The position numbers and the translations under genes were made by a program. The notes below the pieces were generated by a model that was not told the origin of the DNA, made no database searches, and saw nothing but the letters and a program-made list of their open reading frames with translations. From Siccirubricoccus sp. G192 (GTDB lineage Bacteria; Pseudomonadota; Alphaproteobacteria; Acetobacterales; Acetobacteraceae), in NCBI RefSeq assembly GCF_019084075.1, contig NZ_JAHREN010000001.1, positions 2,205,501 to 2,269,500 on the forward strand: DNA of 64,000 bases, in the 5' to 3' direction. The stretch's first letter is position 1, and the number at the start of each line of letters is the position of its first letter. Positions 1 to 10,386 of this stretch are shown here, in pieces.

Positions 1-596
1 TGGCGGTCGGCGCTATAGGTGCCGAGATAGCTGAGGTCCCACCGCGTCGGTGCCTGCATCGGCCGATAGGCCGCGGCATCCACCGAACAGTAGAGCGGCC
101 GCGCGGCGGGCGAGCCGTAGCGGTCCATCAGCCGCCGCAGCGTCGGGCCGCCGGTGAAGGAGAGATAGAGGTCGTAGCCCGGGATCAGCGCCGGCGAGAG
201 GTATTCCTCGTCGCCGCGCTCCAGCTTGGCCAGCGTGACCGGCGTGTCGATGTCGTAGAAGGCGGTGACGCCATGCGCCGCATCCTGCACCAGCCGGCCG
301 ACCGCCACCCCCTCCGGCACATAGGAGCCGAGGATGACGGCATCGGCCGCGGCGATGGCCCCGCGCCAGGACTGCAGCGCGGCCAAGTCCGGGTAGAATT
401 CCAGGCGGCAGAAGTCCGGCGCGGGCAGGTCGCGCTCCGCCGCGTACCAGGGCACGTCCCGCTCCAGGAACAGCACGCGGTGGCCGCGGCCGGCGAAGGC
501 TTTCAGCAGGGCGCGGAAGGTGGTGGCATGGCCATTGCCCCAGGCCGAGGAGAGGCTGAGGCCGAGCACCACGACATCGAGCGGCGGCTGCCTCAT
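1..596 (-). CDS. CgeB-like glycosyltransferase, 3' part outside window
   Basis: An open frame runs from ATG at 596 to the window edge, so about 198 N-terminal residues are visible and the C-terminal domain is missing. It opens with a Rossmann-type strand (DVVVLGLSLSSAWGNGHA) and contains FYDIDTPVTL and YLSFTGGPTL, which match the N-terminal half of CgeB/'spore maturation'-type glycosyltransferases and the two genes upstream. The ATG overlaps the preceding stop in an ATGA, so translation is probably coupled. It likely adds a sugar to a cell-surface glycan in the cytoplasm; donor and acceptor cannot be read from the sequence. Confidence 0.8.
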   Translation of the reverse strand, partial: MRQPPLDVVVLGLSLSSAWGNGHATTFRALLKAFAGRGHRVLFLERDVPWYAAERDLPAPDFCRLEFYPDLAALQSWRGAIAAADAVILGSYVPEGVAVGRLVQDAAHGVTAFYDIDTPVTLAKLERGDEEYLSPALIPGYDLYLSFTGGPTLRRLMDRYGSPAARPLYCSVDAAAYRPMQAPTRWDLSYLGTYSADR

Positions 597-1687
597 GCGG
601 CGCTCCTGCCTGCCTTCCGGACCGCCTCGTCCCGCAACAGCGCATCCACCTCGGCGCCGCGCCGGGCATAGGTATGGCCGGCGAGGATGCGGGCACGGCC
701 TGCCGCGCCGATCGCCCGGGCGCGTTCGGGGGTCAGCGCCGCGACATGCGCGGCGACATCCTGGGCGTCGCGCGCCACCAGCACCTCCTCGCCCTCCTTC
801 AGGAACAGCTCCAGCCCGACCCAGGCATCGGTGATGAGGCAGGCGCCGCCGCCCGCTGCCTCGAAGACCCGCGTCGCCGGCGAGAAACCGGTCGCCGCCA
901 TGCTGTCGCGGGCGATGTTGAGCACCGCGAGCGGCGTGCTGTTGAAGGCATTGTGCTCGCGCGTATAGACATGGCCGAGCCGACGCACATTCGGCGCCAT
1001 CTCCTTTGTCTCCCAGCCATTGCCGCCGATCAGGAAGCGCCGCTCCGGCAGCCGTGCCGCGGGGTCCAGGAAGAACTGCTCCACCCGCGCCTCCCGGTCC
1101 GGCAGGCGATTGCCGAGGAAGGCGAGGTCGGCGGCGAAGCGCGGCTCGGGCGGCACGGGATGGTGCGTGGCGGGGTCGAGCGCGTTGTAGACCGGCACGC
1201 AGCGGCGGGCGCCGAAACCCTCATAGGCTTCGACCACCGGCGGGCCGCCGCCATAGGTGAGCACGAGGTCCAGCGCCGGCAGCATGCGGCGCAGCGGATG
1301 CTCCGGGGCGGCACCGATCTCGGCCAGGGTGGCGGGCGCATCGACATCCCAGAAGATGCGGATGGCCTCCGGCCGGGCCGCCGCCATCGTGCCTTGCAGC
1401 AGCGCATCGTCGAAGACGCCGACGCCGCTGGCCTTCACCACCACATCCGCGCGCGCCGCCGCGGCGACGACGCCGCGCAGCGCCGCCTCGGTCGCGGGGT
1501 AGACCACCACCTCGGCCCAATCGGGGGGCTCCATGTCGCGGTGCTGCTGCCGGTCGAAGGCATCGGGTTCGTAGAAGGTGATGGCATGGCCGCGCCGCGC
1601 CAGGTCGCCCAGCATCCCGCGGTAATAGGTGGCTGCGCCGTTCCAGTAGGAGGAGAGCAGGCTGGACCCGTAGAAGGCGATCTTCAT
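593..1687 (-). CDS. CgeB-like family glycosyltransferase
   Basis: A 364-residue protein starting MKIAFYGSSLLSSYWNGA. The longer frame reaching 2221 is rejected because the upstream coding frame stops exactly here (ATGA overlap at 1684-1687). It shows the CgeB-type layout: N-terminal Rossmann half with IRIFWDVDAPATL and LVLTYGGGPPV, then a C-terminal GT-B half with FNSTPLAVLNIARD and RVFEAAGGGACLITD, the usual nucleotide-sugar binding region. It is about the same length as the flanking paralogues and should act on the same glycan. The sugar transferred is unknown. Confidence 0.85.
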   Translation of the reverse strand: MKIAFYGSSLLSSYWNGAATYYRGMLGDLARRGHAITFYEPDAFDRQQHRDMEPPDWAEVVVYPATEAALRGVVAAAARADVVVKASGVGVFDDALLQGTMAAARPEAIRIFWDVDAPATLAEIGAAPEHPLRRMLPALDLVLTYGGGPPVVEAYEGFGARRCVPVYNALDPATHHPVPPEPRFAADLAFLGNRLPDREARVEQFFLDPAARLPERRFLIGGNGWETKEMAPNVRRLGHVYTREHNAFNSTPLAVLNIARDSMAATGFSPATRVFEAAGGGACLITDAWVGLELFLKEGEEVLVARDAQDVAAHVAALTPERARAIGAAGRARILAGHTYARRGAEVDALLRDEAVRKAGRSAA

Positions 1688-2797
1688 GCGGCGTTCTCCG
1701 TCACGTCCCGCTGGCGGAGGCTGGCCAGGATGCCGAGCAGCTCCTGCACCCGATGCGCGCAACTGTGGCGCGCGCGGATGCGCTCCAGCCCGCTGGCGAC
1801 CAGCGAGGCGCGCAGGCCCGCATCCTGCCGCAGCGCTTTCAGATGGCGCAGCATCTCCGCCTCGTCGCGGGCCAGCAGGTAGTCCTGGCCGGGGCGGAAC
1901 AGGCCCTCGCTGTCCCGCCAGGGCGCGGAGACCAGCGGGATGCCGCAGGCCAGGGCCTCGAAGACGCGGATGGTGGGAATCCCGGGCAGGAGATCGACAT
2001 AGAAGCGGCGCGGCACATGCACCGTGGCCAGGTAGCGCGCGAAGGTCTCGGGGGCGCGTGCATTGGGCAGCCAGCCCCGGTATCGCGCGCCATGCCGCGC
2101 CAGCATCGCCAGCGCCGGTCCGGGGTAGCGCACGCCATGGATGTCGAGCGGCAGGCCGGCCGCCCGAGCGGGACGCAGCAGGAAGCGCTCCAGCTCCTCG
2201 CTGCGCTCGCCATCGCCCCAATTGCCGATCCAGACCAGGCCCTCCCTGTGGCCCTCCCGGGCGGGCGGGTGGAAGCGGCGGGTATCGGCGGCCTCGTGCC
2301 AGACCCAGACCCGGCCCTCCCAGCCCCAGCGCCGATAGACCTGCGCCAGCGCCTCGCCGAAGGCCAGCACGCCGTCATAGCCATCGAGGTCGAAGGCGCG
2401 GATGGCCTCGGGGTCGCTGACGGCGCGGTGGTGGGTGTCGTGGAACAGCAGGGTGAAGCGCGCCCCCCCGCCGCCGCAGCCGGCCGAGGGCGGCGATCAA
2501 AGCAGGGTCGTTCCATTCATGGACGATCACCAGATCGGCGCCTTCCAGCACCGGCTCGACCGCCGCCGCATCGGTGAAGCGGCGCGACCGCAGGGCGGGA
2601 TAGGCGGCGTGGAAGGCATCGAGGCCAGAGGCGCCGTGGTCCTGCAGCAGGTTCTGCAGGCTCCAGGGCTCCGCCGGCTCCAGGGCGACCACCTCGTCGC
2701 CGCGGTCCTGGAATTCCTGCAGCACGCCGCGCAGGAAATGCGCATTGCCGTGGTTCCAGCAGGAGGCAAGCGAATGGGTGAAATAGACGAGCTTCAC
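1684..2797 (-). pseudogene. CgeB-like glycosyltransferase, frameshifted
   Basis: The GTG start at 2797 overlaps the upstream stop (GTGA) and reads VKLVYFTHSLASCWNHGNAH to about codon 111. There the frame breaks at a C7 run (2463-2469; G7 in the coding sense). Removing one G restores RFTLLFHDTHHRAV and the downstream frame through VFEALACGIPLVSAPW to the stop at 1684. The corrected length, about 370 residues, matches the neighbouring paralogue of 364. The single extra base in a homopolymer may be an assembly error; otherwise the gene is a recent pseudogene. The expected role is sugar transfer in the same glycan pathway. Confidence 0.8.
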
Positions 2798-3966
2798 AGG
2801 CCGATCCTTCGCCGTGCCGGCTGCGCCAGCAATTCCCGATACAGGGCGAACGTGCCGGCGACCATGGCCTCCACCGTGTAGCGGGCGGCACGGGCGCGGG
2901 CAGCGGCGCCGCGCCGCCGGCGGAGATCCGGGTCCCGCAACAGCCGCCCAATGGCGCGGGCATAGACCGGGCCGGCATCCTCCGCGACATAATCGGCGGC
3001 ATCGCCCCAGATCTCGCGGAAGGAGGGGATATCCGACAGCACCAGGGCGCAGCCGGCCTGGGCCGCTTCCAGCACCGCCAGGCCGAAGGGTTCGTAGCGC
3101 GCGGCGGAGACGAAGACCGGGCGCGCGGCAAGGCAGGCTGCCACCTCCGCCGCGCCCAGGGGACCAAGGCTGCGCAGATGCGGCAAGGCGGTCTCGGCGC
3201 CATTCGGGCCTCGCAGCGGGCCGGCGGCGATGACGGGCGCATCCAGCAGCGCGGCGGCATCGTCCAGGACCCGCAGGTTCTTGCCTTCGTCCCAGAGCCG
3301 GCCCGCGGTGAAGGCGCAATCCGCCGGCAGTTCTGCCGGGGGCAGCATGGCTTCCTGCCGCGTGCGGCCATTATGCACCACACGCGGCGCCTGGCGCAGG
3401 CCATAGGCCGCGGCGGTCGCGGCAGCGAAGGCGGCGCTGGGGCAGATCAGCAGATCGGCGGCCTGGTAGCCGGCCGCGACCAGGTCGCGGCGCCAGCGGA
3501 AATCCGGCGGCAGGGCACCGCCGCGCACCGCCTCCCACCAAGTGGCGACGCAGGAATGGCAGGCCGCGACCAGCGGTGCCGCAAAGCCAGCGCCGGCAGC
3601 GAGGGCGGGGCTGTTCAGATGCACGATATCGGCACCCTCCGCCGCGGCCAGATCGGCGAGTTCCCTGGCTGCCGCCAGCACCGAACCCGCATCCGGCGCC
3701 AGCCATTCCAGCGGCAGGCCGGTCGGCACCAGGCGCAGATGCCGGATGGCGGCGGCTTCGGCGAGTTGCGCGGCATCGGGCGCCGGGCCGAGGATGGCCA
3801 GCGTCACCTCGGCCGCTTCCGCGGCAAGGCCGCGCGAGAGATCCAGCGCATAGGACCAGACGCCGCCGACCGCATCTGCCGTCATGAAGACGCGGAGCAG
3901 TGTATCGCAGGGCATCCTCGGCTGGGCCGAGGCGCCGGCCGGCTCGTGGTCTAGTCGTGGAAACAC
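2794..3966 (-). CDS. Glycosyltransferase family 4 (GT-B)
   Basis: 390 residues. The N-terminal domain has DAVGGVWSYALDLSRGLA, the glycine-rich acceptor-side loop of GT4 enzymes. The C-terminal donor domain has FTAGRLWDEGKNL, then ARYEPFGLAVLEAAQAGCALVLSD, the classic EPFGL...EA signature that binds the nucleotide-sugar. The GTG at 3966 is chosen because GGAGG lies 4 bases upstream; a later ATG (3915) has no spaced Shine-Dalgarno. It overlaps the radical SAM gene by 16 bases and the next glycosyltransferase by 4, so it is part of the coupled operon. Confidence 0.88.
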   Translation of the reverse strand: MFPRLDHEPAGASAQPRMPCDTLLRVFMTADAVGGVWSYALDLSRGLAAEAAEVTLAILGPAPDAAQLAEAAAIRHLRLVPTGLPLEWLAPDAGSVLAAARELADLAAAEGADIVHLNSPALAAGAGFAAPLVAACHSCVATWWEAVRGGALPPDFRWRRDLVAAGYQAADLLICPSAAFAAATAAAYGLRQAPRVVHNGRTRQEAMLPPAELPADCAFTAGRLWDEGKNLRVLDDAAALLDAPVIAAGPLRGPNGAETALPHLRSLGPLGAAEVAACLAARPVFVSAARYEPFGLAVLEAAQAGCALVLSDIPSFREIWGDAADYVAEDAGPVYARAIGRLLRDPDLRRRRGAAARARAARYTVEAMVAGTFALYRELLAQPARRRIGL

Positions 3967-5239
3967 GCGGCCTCCAGGTCGCGCAAGGCAAGCGGCCGCT
4001 CTTCCTGGATGTCGCTGAAGCTGCTGAACTGGCCGAGGTAATGCGCATGGGCGCGTTCCCAGGCGGCATCATCCGGCGCGCCCCAGAGCTTCCGGTAATC
4101 GGGGGAGCTGGGATAGGGGTAGAGCGGCACCGGATCATTGGCCCAGACGCCATGGCGTTGCAGCCGGCCCCGCCAGTCGGCGACCATCTGCGGATCGTCG
4201 CCATCGGTCTTGATGAGGTTGGCCTGCACGAAGGGCACCGAGCGCCGCGCATGGATCAGCCTATCCGCCAGCTCATCCGTGGAGGCGCGGCAGTCCTTGT
4301 CGAGCGCGGCGCGGCCCTCGACGGTCAGGCTCTCGACCCCCGCCTCGATCGAGACGCAGCCGGCGGCGCCGAGCAGGTCCAGCATCTCGGGCTTCCAGAG
4401 GTCGATCCGGGTCTGCACGCCGAAGCGCAGGTGGCGCGGCACCAGCGCATCCAGCAGCGGCCTTTGCGGCAGGAAGATCTCGTCGATGAAGTAGATGTAT
4501 TCGACGCCCTGGGCGATCAGCCCATCCACCTCCTGCAGGACCAGGCCGAGGTCGCGGCGGCGGTACTTGTCGCGGAAATCCGTCTTGGCGCAGAAGCTGC
4601 AGGTATAGGGGCAGCCGCGCGAGGCCTCGACCTCGGCGCCCGGCCCTTCCGGCGCCGCCTCGAAGCGGTGGTGGTGATGGGTGTGGCGGCGGATCCACTC
4701 ATCCGGCCAGCGCAGGGCGGGTGCCCGCACGAAACCCGCGGCCGCCGGCCCGCCGGTGACGCGGATTTCCGCCTGATCCCGGAAGGCGATGGAGGGAATC
4801 CCGGCCAGTGCGCCGCCACCGGCGAGTTGCCTGACGATCTCCTCGCATTCCCCGAGCACCACGACATCGGCGCCAAGCTTGCGCAGCGCGGCGCGGGGGG
4901 TGGCGGAGCCATGCGGGCCGACCGCGACCGTCCGCCCGCCGCGCCGCCCGAGGCTTGCCAGGAAGGCATGCGGGATGCGCAGCTCCGGCTGGGCGCAGCG
5001 CCAGAACAGGTAGCTGGGCGCGGTCGTCACCACCGTCATGCCGGGCTGGAACTCCGTCACGGCCTGCACCAGCGCGGCCATGGGAGTGCCGCAGAGATGC
5101 GCGTCCAGCATCAGCACCTCATGGCCCGCCGCTTCCAGCTCCGCCTTGCAGTAGCCCAGCTCAAGCGGCAGATGCGGTTGCCGGCAGCCGAAATAGATGC
5201 TGTTCTCGAAGCTCCAGGGCGGGTTGACGAGGGCGACCC

Positions 5240-5243
<4 letters not shown>
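3951..5243 (-). CDS. B12-binding radical SAM enzyme of glycan cluster
   Basis: 430 residues starting MRVALVNPPW, the typical opening of cobalamin-binding radical SAM proteins. Residues 1-150 form a Rossmann-like B12 domain; the [4Fe-4S] motif CX3CX2C is at C211, C215 and C218 (GCPYTCSFC), followed by a radical SAM barrel with IYFIDEIFLP and GVQTRIDLW. Such enzymes do radical methylation or rearrangement of unactivated carbons, here presumably on a sugar or lipid. It resembles the family I remember as TIGR04295, found in sugar clusters, but I cannot confirm that. The start overlaps the upstream stop in ATGA. Confidence 0.85.
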
Positions 5244-6336
<1,093 letters not shown>

Positions 6337-6340
<4 letters not shown>

Positions 6341-7452
6341 GCGACCAGTCCCCGCGCCTCGAGTTCCCTGCTGGCTTTCTGCACGCGGTCCTCCGCCTGC
6401 TGCCGTGCGACCCATTCGGCCAGTTCCGCGAGGTCGCGCCCGAAGTCGCGCTCCACGCTGAAGCCCAGCTCCCGCTGGATCTTGCGGATATCGGCGATGT
6501 TGTGGCGGATGTCGCCGCTGCGCGTCTTGCCGGTGACCTCCGGCGTCAGCTCCGGCCGCCCCATCGCCGCGGCCAGGGCGCGGGCGACCTCCTCCACCGT
6601 GCGGTCATGGCCGCTGGCGACGTTGTAGACCTGCCCGGCCGCCCTGGGATGCTCCAGCGCCAGCACGAAGGCGCGCGCCACATCCCCGACATGCACGAAG
6701 TCGCGGCGCTGCCGGCCATCTTCGAAGATCATCGGGCGCTGGCCGTTGTGCAGGCGGGAGGCGAAGATGGCCAGCACGCCGGTATAGGGATTGGACAGCG
6801 CCTGCCCCGGCCCATAGGCATTCCAGAGGCGCAGCGCCACGCCCTCCATCCCATAGGCCGGCGCCAGGGTCAGCGTCAGGCGCTCCTGCACGAATTTGGT
6901 GATGGCATAGACCGAGGCGAGGTTGGGGCGCTTGCCCTCGGGCGTCGGCACCGGCCTGAGTGGTCGGCCCTGCGGGTCGAGCGGATCCCAGGGGTCGTCC
7001 GGCCGGCTGCGCGGCAGGCGCACCACATCCTCGTGCAGGGCGCCGGCGGCGTCGCTGTAGAGGCCCTCGCCATAGATGCTCATGGAGGATGCGACGACCA
7101 CGCGCCGCACCGGGCGCTCGATCAGTTGCTGGAAGAGGCAGGCGGTGCCGCAGTCATTGACCGAGACATAGCGGTCCACCGCATACATGCTCTGGCCGAC
7201 GCCCACTTCCGCCGCCAGGTGCACCACCTGGTCGACGCCATGCAGGCAGCGCTGCAATGCCGCCTGGTCACGCACGTCGCCGGCGACGAACTCGGCCTCG
7301 GGGTCGAGCTGGGACGGCATGCCCGAACTGCCGTGGACCTGCTCGATCAGGCTGTCGAGCACGCGAACGCGGTAGCCGCGCTCGAGCAGGGCCCGCGTCA
7401 CATGGCATCCGATGAAGCCGGCGCCGCCGGTGATCAGGACCGTCTCTGCCAC
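6337..7452 (-). CDS. NAD-dependent epimerase/dehydratase, first gene of glycan operon
   Basis: 371 residues from GTG at 7452, with GGAG 8 bases upstream; GTG at 7461 is an alternative. Extended SDR with TGGAGFIGCHVTRALLERG (NAD binding), ASSMSIYGEG and YAITKFVQE (catalytic Ser and YxxxK), and LRLWNAYGPGQALSNPYTGV typical of UDP-glucose/GlcNAc 4-epimerase-like enzymes. It leads the seven-gene operon running to the window edge. Specificity is not resolvable from sequence alone. Confidence 0.85.
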
Positions 7453-7926
7453 GCATTCCACTCCATTCGGCCATGGGTCTTCTTCTGCTGCGCACGGCCC
7501 TTGCGGCTGCGGAGCACGAGGGCAGCAGGAAAGAACAAGATGAACAACCCTCGCCGGCGGAAACGGTTTCATGTCCCGGTGCGAGGAGATTCGAGCGCCG
7601 GTCCGCCTGCCCCGCTGGCCCGTCCTTCCCGCGCGCAGCCTCGCCCGATCCAGGCTGCAGGCCGGTCCGGCGGCGCCAACGCGTCATCATGACGGCGGAT
7701 TCACCTGCGGGGCGCATCGGCCGCGCACTACGCTGTGATCGGGTGGAAAATCCCGTTTCCAAGGAACAAGGAAGCTGCAATGGCGTTCCATGGCCACGTC
7801 GCGCATAACGCGGTGCGAGGGACGCAGGCAGGGACAGGAGCAACCATGCGCCAATCACGGTTCCACGACGCTCCGCCTCGCATGCGGCCGCGACCGGCAC
7901 CTGCCAGATCTTAGGAGCCAGGTCGG
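7453..7926. other. Divergent intergenic region
   Basis: 474 bases between the leftward glycan operon and the rightward inositol operon, so it must hold both promoters. I see no convincing -35/-10 pair, no riboswitch and no repeat. The right end carries a 22-codon ORF with a good ribosome-binding site (7846-7914), listed separately. Confidence 0.5.
7846..7914 (+). CDS. Possible 22-codon leader ORF before ino1
   Basis: ATG at 7846 has AGGAG 5 bases upstream. The frame (MRQSRFHDAPPRM...) ends at a TAG that overlaps the TAGGAG ribosome-binding site of the inositol-phosphate synthase gene. An in-frame ATG at 7780, with AAGGAAG upstream, would extend it to 44 codons. The placement suits a coupled leader peptide, but the sequence is Arg/Pro-rich and could be chance. 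No family recognised. Confidence 0.25.
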   Translation: MRQSRFHDAPPRMRPRPAPARS

Positions 7927-8991
7927 ATGCGGGTTGGCATTGTCGGCGCGGGGAATTGCGCCTCGTCCCTGGTGCAGGGGCTCGCCTTCTATCGCGAGGC
8001 GTCGGCGAATGACCTGCCGCCCGGGCTAATGCATGCGGATCTCGGCGGCTACCACGTGCGCGACATCGAGGTCTCGGCCGCCTTCGACGTGTCGGCCGCC
8101 AAGGTCGGGCGGGACCTGGCGGAGGCGCTGCTGGCGCCGCCGAACAACACGCATAATTTCACGGAGTTGCCGCCAACCGGAGTGCGCGTGGAGCGCGGGC
8201 CGACGCTGGACGGGCTGGGCAAATACCTGCGCATGGAGATTGAGGAAGCGGAGGCGCCCTGCGCCGATGTGGCCGGCATCCTGCGGCGCAGCGAGACCGA
8301 TGTGCTGGTCTCCTACCTGCCGGTCGGCTCGCAACGCGCGACCGAATTCTATGCGGAGCAGGCGCTGGAGGCGGGATGCGCCTTCGTGAACTGCATCCCG
8401 GTCTTCATCGCCTCCAACCCGGCCTGGCATGGGCGCTTCAAGGCCAGAGGGCTGCCGATCATCGGCGATGACATCAAGAGCCAGGTGGGCGCGACCATCC
8501 TGCACCGGGTGCTTGCCAACCTGTTCCGCGAGCGCGGGGTGCGGCTGGACCGCACCTATCAATTGAATTTCGGCGGCAATTCCGACTTCCAGAACATGCT
8601 GGAGCGGGAGAGGCTGGAGTCCAAGAAGATTTCCAAGACCCAGGCCGTCACCAGCCAGTTTGGCACCCCGCTGCCCGCGAGGGACGTGCATGTCGGGCCC
8701 AGCGACTTCGTGCCCTGGCTGGGCGACCGGAAATTCGCACATATCCGCATGGAAGGAACGGCTTTCGGCGGCGTGCCCTTGAATCTGGAGCTGAAGCTGG
8801 AGGTCTGGGATTCGCCGAACTCGGCCGGCATCGTCATCGATGCGGTGCGCTGCGCGAAGCTCGCCCTCGACCGGGGCATCGGCGGCGCGCTGACCGGGCC
8901 CTCCAGCTACTTCATGAAATCCCCGCCGCAGCAATTCACCGATGGCGAGGCGCGGGAGCGCACGCAACGCTTCATCGACGGGCTGGACTGA
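7927..8991 (+). CDS. ino1: Myo-inositol-1-phosphate synthase
   Basis: 354 residues, the short bacterial/actinobacterial-type enzyme. It converts glucose 6-phosphate to 1L-myo-inositol 1-phosphate using bound NAD+. [15 protein letters not shown] is the NAD-binding GxGNxxS loop; [11 protein letters not shown] carries the catalytic lysine; [16 protein letters not shown] and [12 protein letters not shown] are family signatures. TAGGAG lies 7 bases before ATG. It starts a plus-strand operon with a phosphatase, methyltransferase and glycoside hydrolase, divergent from the glycan operon, suggesting that inositol is a building block of the surface glycan or glycolipid. Confidence 0.93.
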   Translation: MRVGIVGAGNCASSLVQGLAFYREASANDLPPGLMHADLGGYHVRDIEVSAAFDVSAAKVGRDLAEALLAPPNNTHNFTELPPTGVRVERGPTLDGLGKYLRMEIEEAEAPCADVAGILRRSETDVLVSYLPVGSQRATEFYAEQALEAGCAFVNCIPVFIASNPAWHGRFKARGLPIIGDDIKSQVGATILHRVLANLFRERGVRLDRTYQLNFGGNSDFQNMLERERLESKKISKTQAVTSQFGTPLPARDVHVGPSDFVPWLGDRKFAHIRMEGTAFGGVPLNLELKLEVWDSPNSAGIVIDAVRCAKLALDRGIGGALTGPSSYFMKSPPQQFTDGEARERTQRFIDGLD

Positions 8992-9002
8992 CCGGGGCTC
9001 CG

Positions 9003-9602
9003 ATGGCGACGACCTTCTTCCTGCTGCGCCATGCGGCGCATGATCGGGTGGGCAGCGTGCTGTGCGGCAGGATGCCGGGCGTCGCCCTGAGTGCACGGGG
9101 CCAGGCGCAGGCGGCGCGGCTGGCGGAGCTGCTCGGCCGGGAGAGCATCGCCGCTGTCCATACCAGCCCGCTGGAACGCTGCCGCAACACCGCCGCGCCC
9201 CTGGCCCGGCGCCTGGGGTTGCAGCCGGTGGTGGCGGAGGAGATCAACGAGATCGATTTCGGCCTCTGGACGGGCCAGGATTTCGACATTCTGGAGCGCG
9301 ACCCGCGCTGGCGGCGCTGGAACCAGGCGCGCGACAGCGCGGAGGCCCCGGGCGGAGAGAGCATGCGGGCGGCGCAGGCCCGTGCCGTGCGCCACATCGA
9401 GGCATCCCGGGCGCGCCATCCGGATGCGGGCCTGGCCATCGTCAGCCATTGCGACGTGCTGAAGGCGGTGCTGGCGCATTACCTCGGGCTGCCGCTGCAG
9501 GCCTATGAGCGGATCGAGATCGGCCCGGCCTCGGTCAGCCTGCTGGTGGCATGGGAAGGTGGCGGCAAGGTGATCGGCATGAACGACCTCCGGGCGGCCT
9601 GA
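9003..9602 (+). CDS. Histidine phosphatase family protein
   Basis: 199 residues of the phosphoglycerate-mutase-like fold. The phosphohistidine motif is LLRHAAHD (RHA in place of the usual RHG); HTSPLERCRNTA supplies the second Arg pocket and IVSHCDVLKAVL the second catalytic His. It lies 12 bases after ino1. By position it could remove the phosphate from inositol phosphate or a sugar phosphate, but alpha-ribazole phosphatase-like enzymes share this pattern, so the substrate is inferred only. Confidence 0.85.
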   Translation: MATTFFLLRHAAHDRVGSVLCGRMPGVALSARGQAQAARLAELLGRESIAAVHTSPLERCRNTAAPLARRLGLQPVVAEEINEIDFGLWTGQDFDILERDPRWRRWNQARDSAEAPGGESMRAAQARAVRHIEASRARHPDAGLAIVSHCDVLKAVLAHYLGLPLQAYERIEIGPASVSLLVAWEGGGKVIGMNDLRAA

Positions 9603-9621
9603 ACTGCGGGGAAGACGCGGC

Positions 9622-10386
9622 ATGGACAGTAAGCGATCGCGCGACGAGATCCGCGCGGGTGCGGCGGCGCTGGGCGAGTGGTTCCACAATATCGACCTGC
9701 ACGGCGTGCGCACCGCGCCGGAGCATTTCCTGGGCGACTACCCGGCCACGGTCTGGCAGCATTTCGCGCATGCCCTGCCGCCGGACCTGACGGGAAAGAG
9801 CGTGCTGGACATCGGCTGCAATGGCGGCTTCTTCTCCATGGAGATGAAGCGCCGCGGCGCCGCCCGTGTGCTTGGCATCGACTCGGACGAAGGATACCTG
9901 GCGCAGGCGCGCTTCGCCGCGGAAACGCTGGACCTCGACATCGAATACCGCGAACTGTCCGTCTACCAGGTCGGCTCGCTCGGCGAGCGCTTCGACATCG
10001 TGCTGTTCATGGGCGTGCTCTATCACCTGCGGCATCCGCTGCTGGCGCTCGACCTCATCCATGAGCATGTCGTGGGCGACCTGCTGGTCTTCCAGACGAT
10101 GCAGCGCGGCGCGCCGGAGATCGGTCCCGTCGAGCCGGACTATCCCTTCGAGGCGACGGCGCAATTCGACCTGCCCTCCTGGCCGAAGCTGCATTTCATC
10201 GAGCATCGCTATGCCTGCGATCCGACCAACTGGTGGGTTCCCAACCGCGCCTGCGCGGAGGCCATGCTGCGCAATTCCGGCTTCGAGATCCTCGCGCATC
10301 CGGACCGGGAGGTCTATCTCTGCCGCCGCGGCGCCGCCCCCTGCGAGGCGGCCGCGGTCTATCCTGCGAGGGGTCCGCGCCGATGA
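9622..10386 (+). CDS. Class I SAM-dependent methyltransferase
   Basis: 254 residues. The SAM-binding motif I is SVLDIGCNGGFFSMEMK, with GIDSDEGYLAQAR as the motif II acidic end and FDIVLFMGVLYHLRHP as motif IV. The family resembles CmoB-like/TIGR04290 methyltransferases that occur with sugar clusters (from memory). Its stop overlaps the next ATG, so it is coupled to the glycoside hydrolase. The likely acceptor is a hydroxyl of a sugar or cyclitol; this is inference. Confidence 0.82.
   Translation: MDSKRSRDEIRAGAAALGEWFHNIDLHGVRTAPEHFLGDYPATVWQHFAHALPPDLTGKSVLDIGCNGGFFSMEMKRRGAARVLGIDSDEGYLAQARFAAETLDLDIEYRELSVYQVGSLGERFDIVLFMGVLYHLRHPLLALDLIHEHVVGDLLVFQTMQRGAPEIGPVEPDYPFEATAQFDLPSWPKLHFIEHRYACDPTNWWVPNRACAEAMLRNSGFEILAHPDREVYLCRRGAAPCEAAAVYPARGPRR

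Noticed and set aside
593..2221. 542-residue minus-strand frame
   Set aside because: Only the part from 1687 is glycosyltransferase-like; the rest runs through the upstream glycosyltransferase in another frame.
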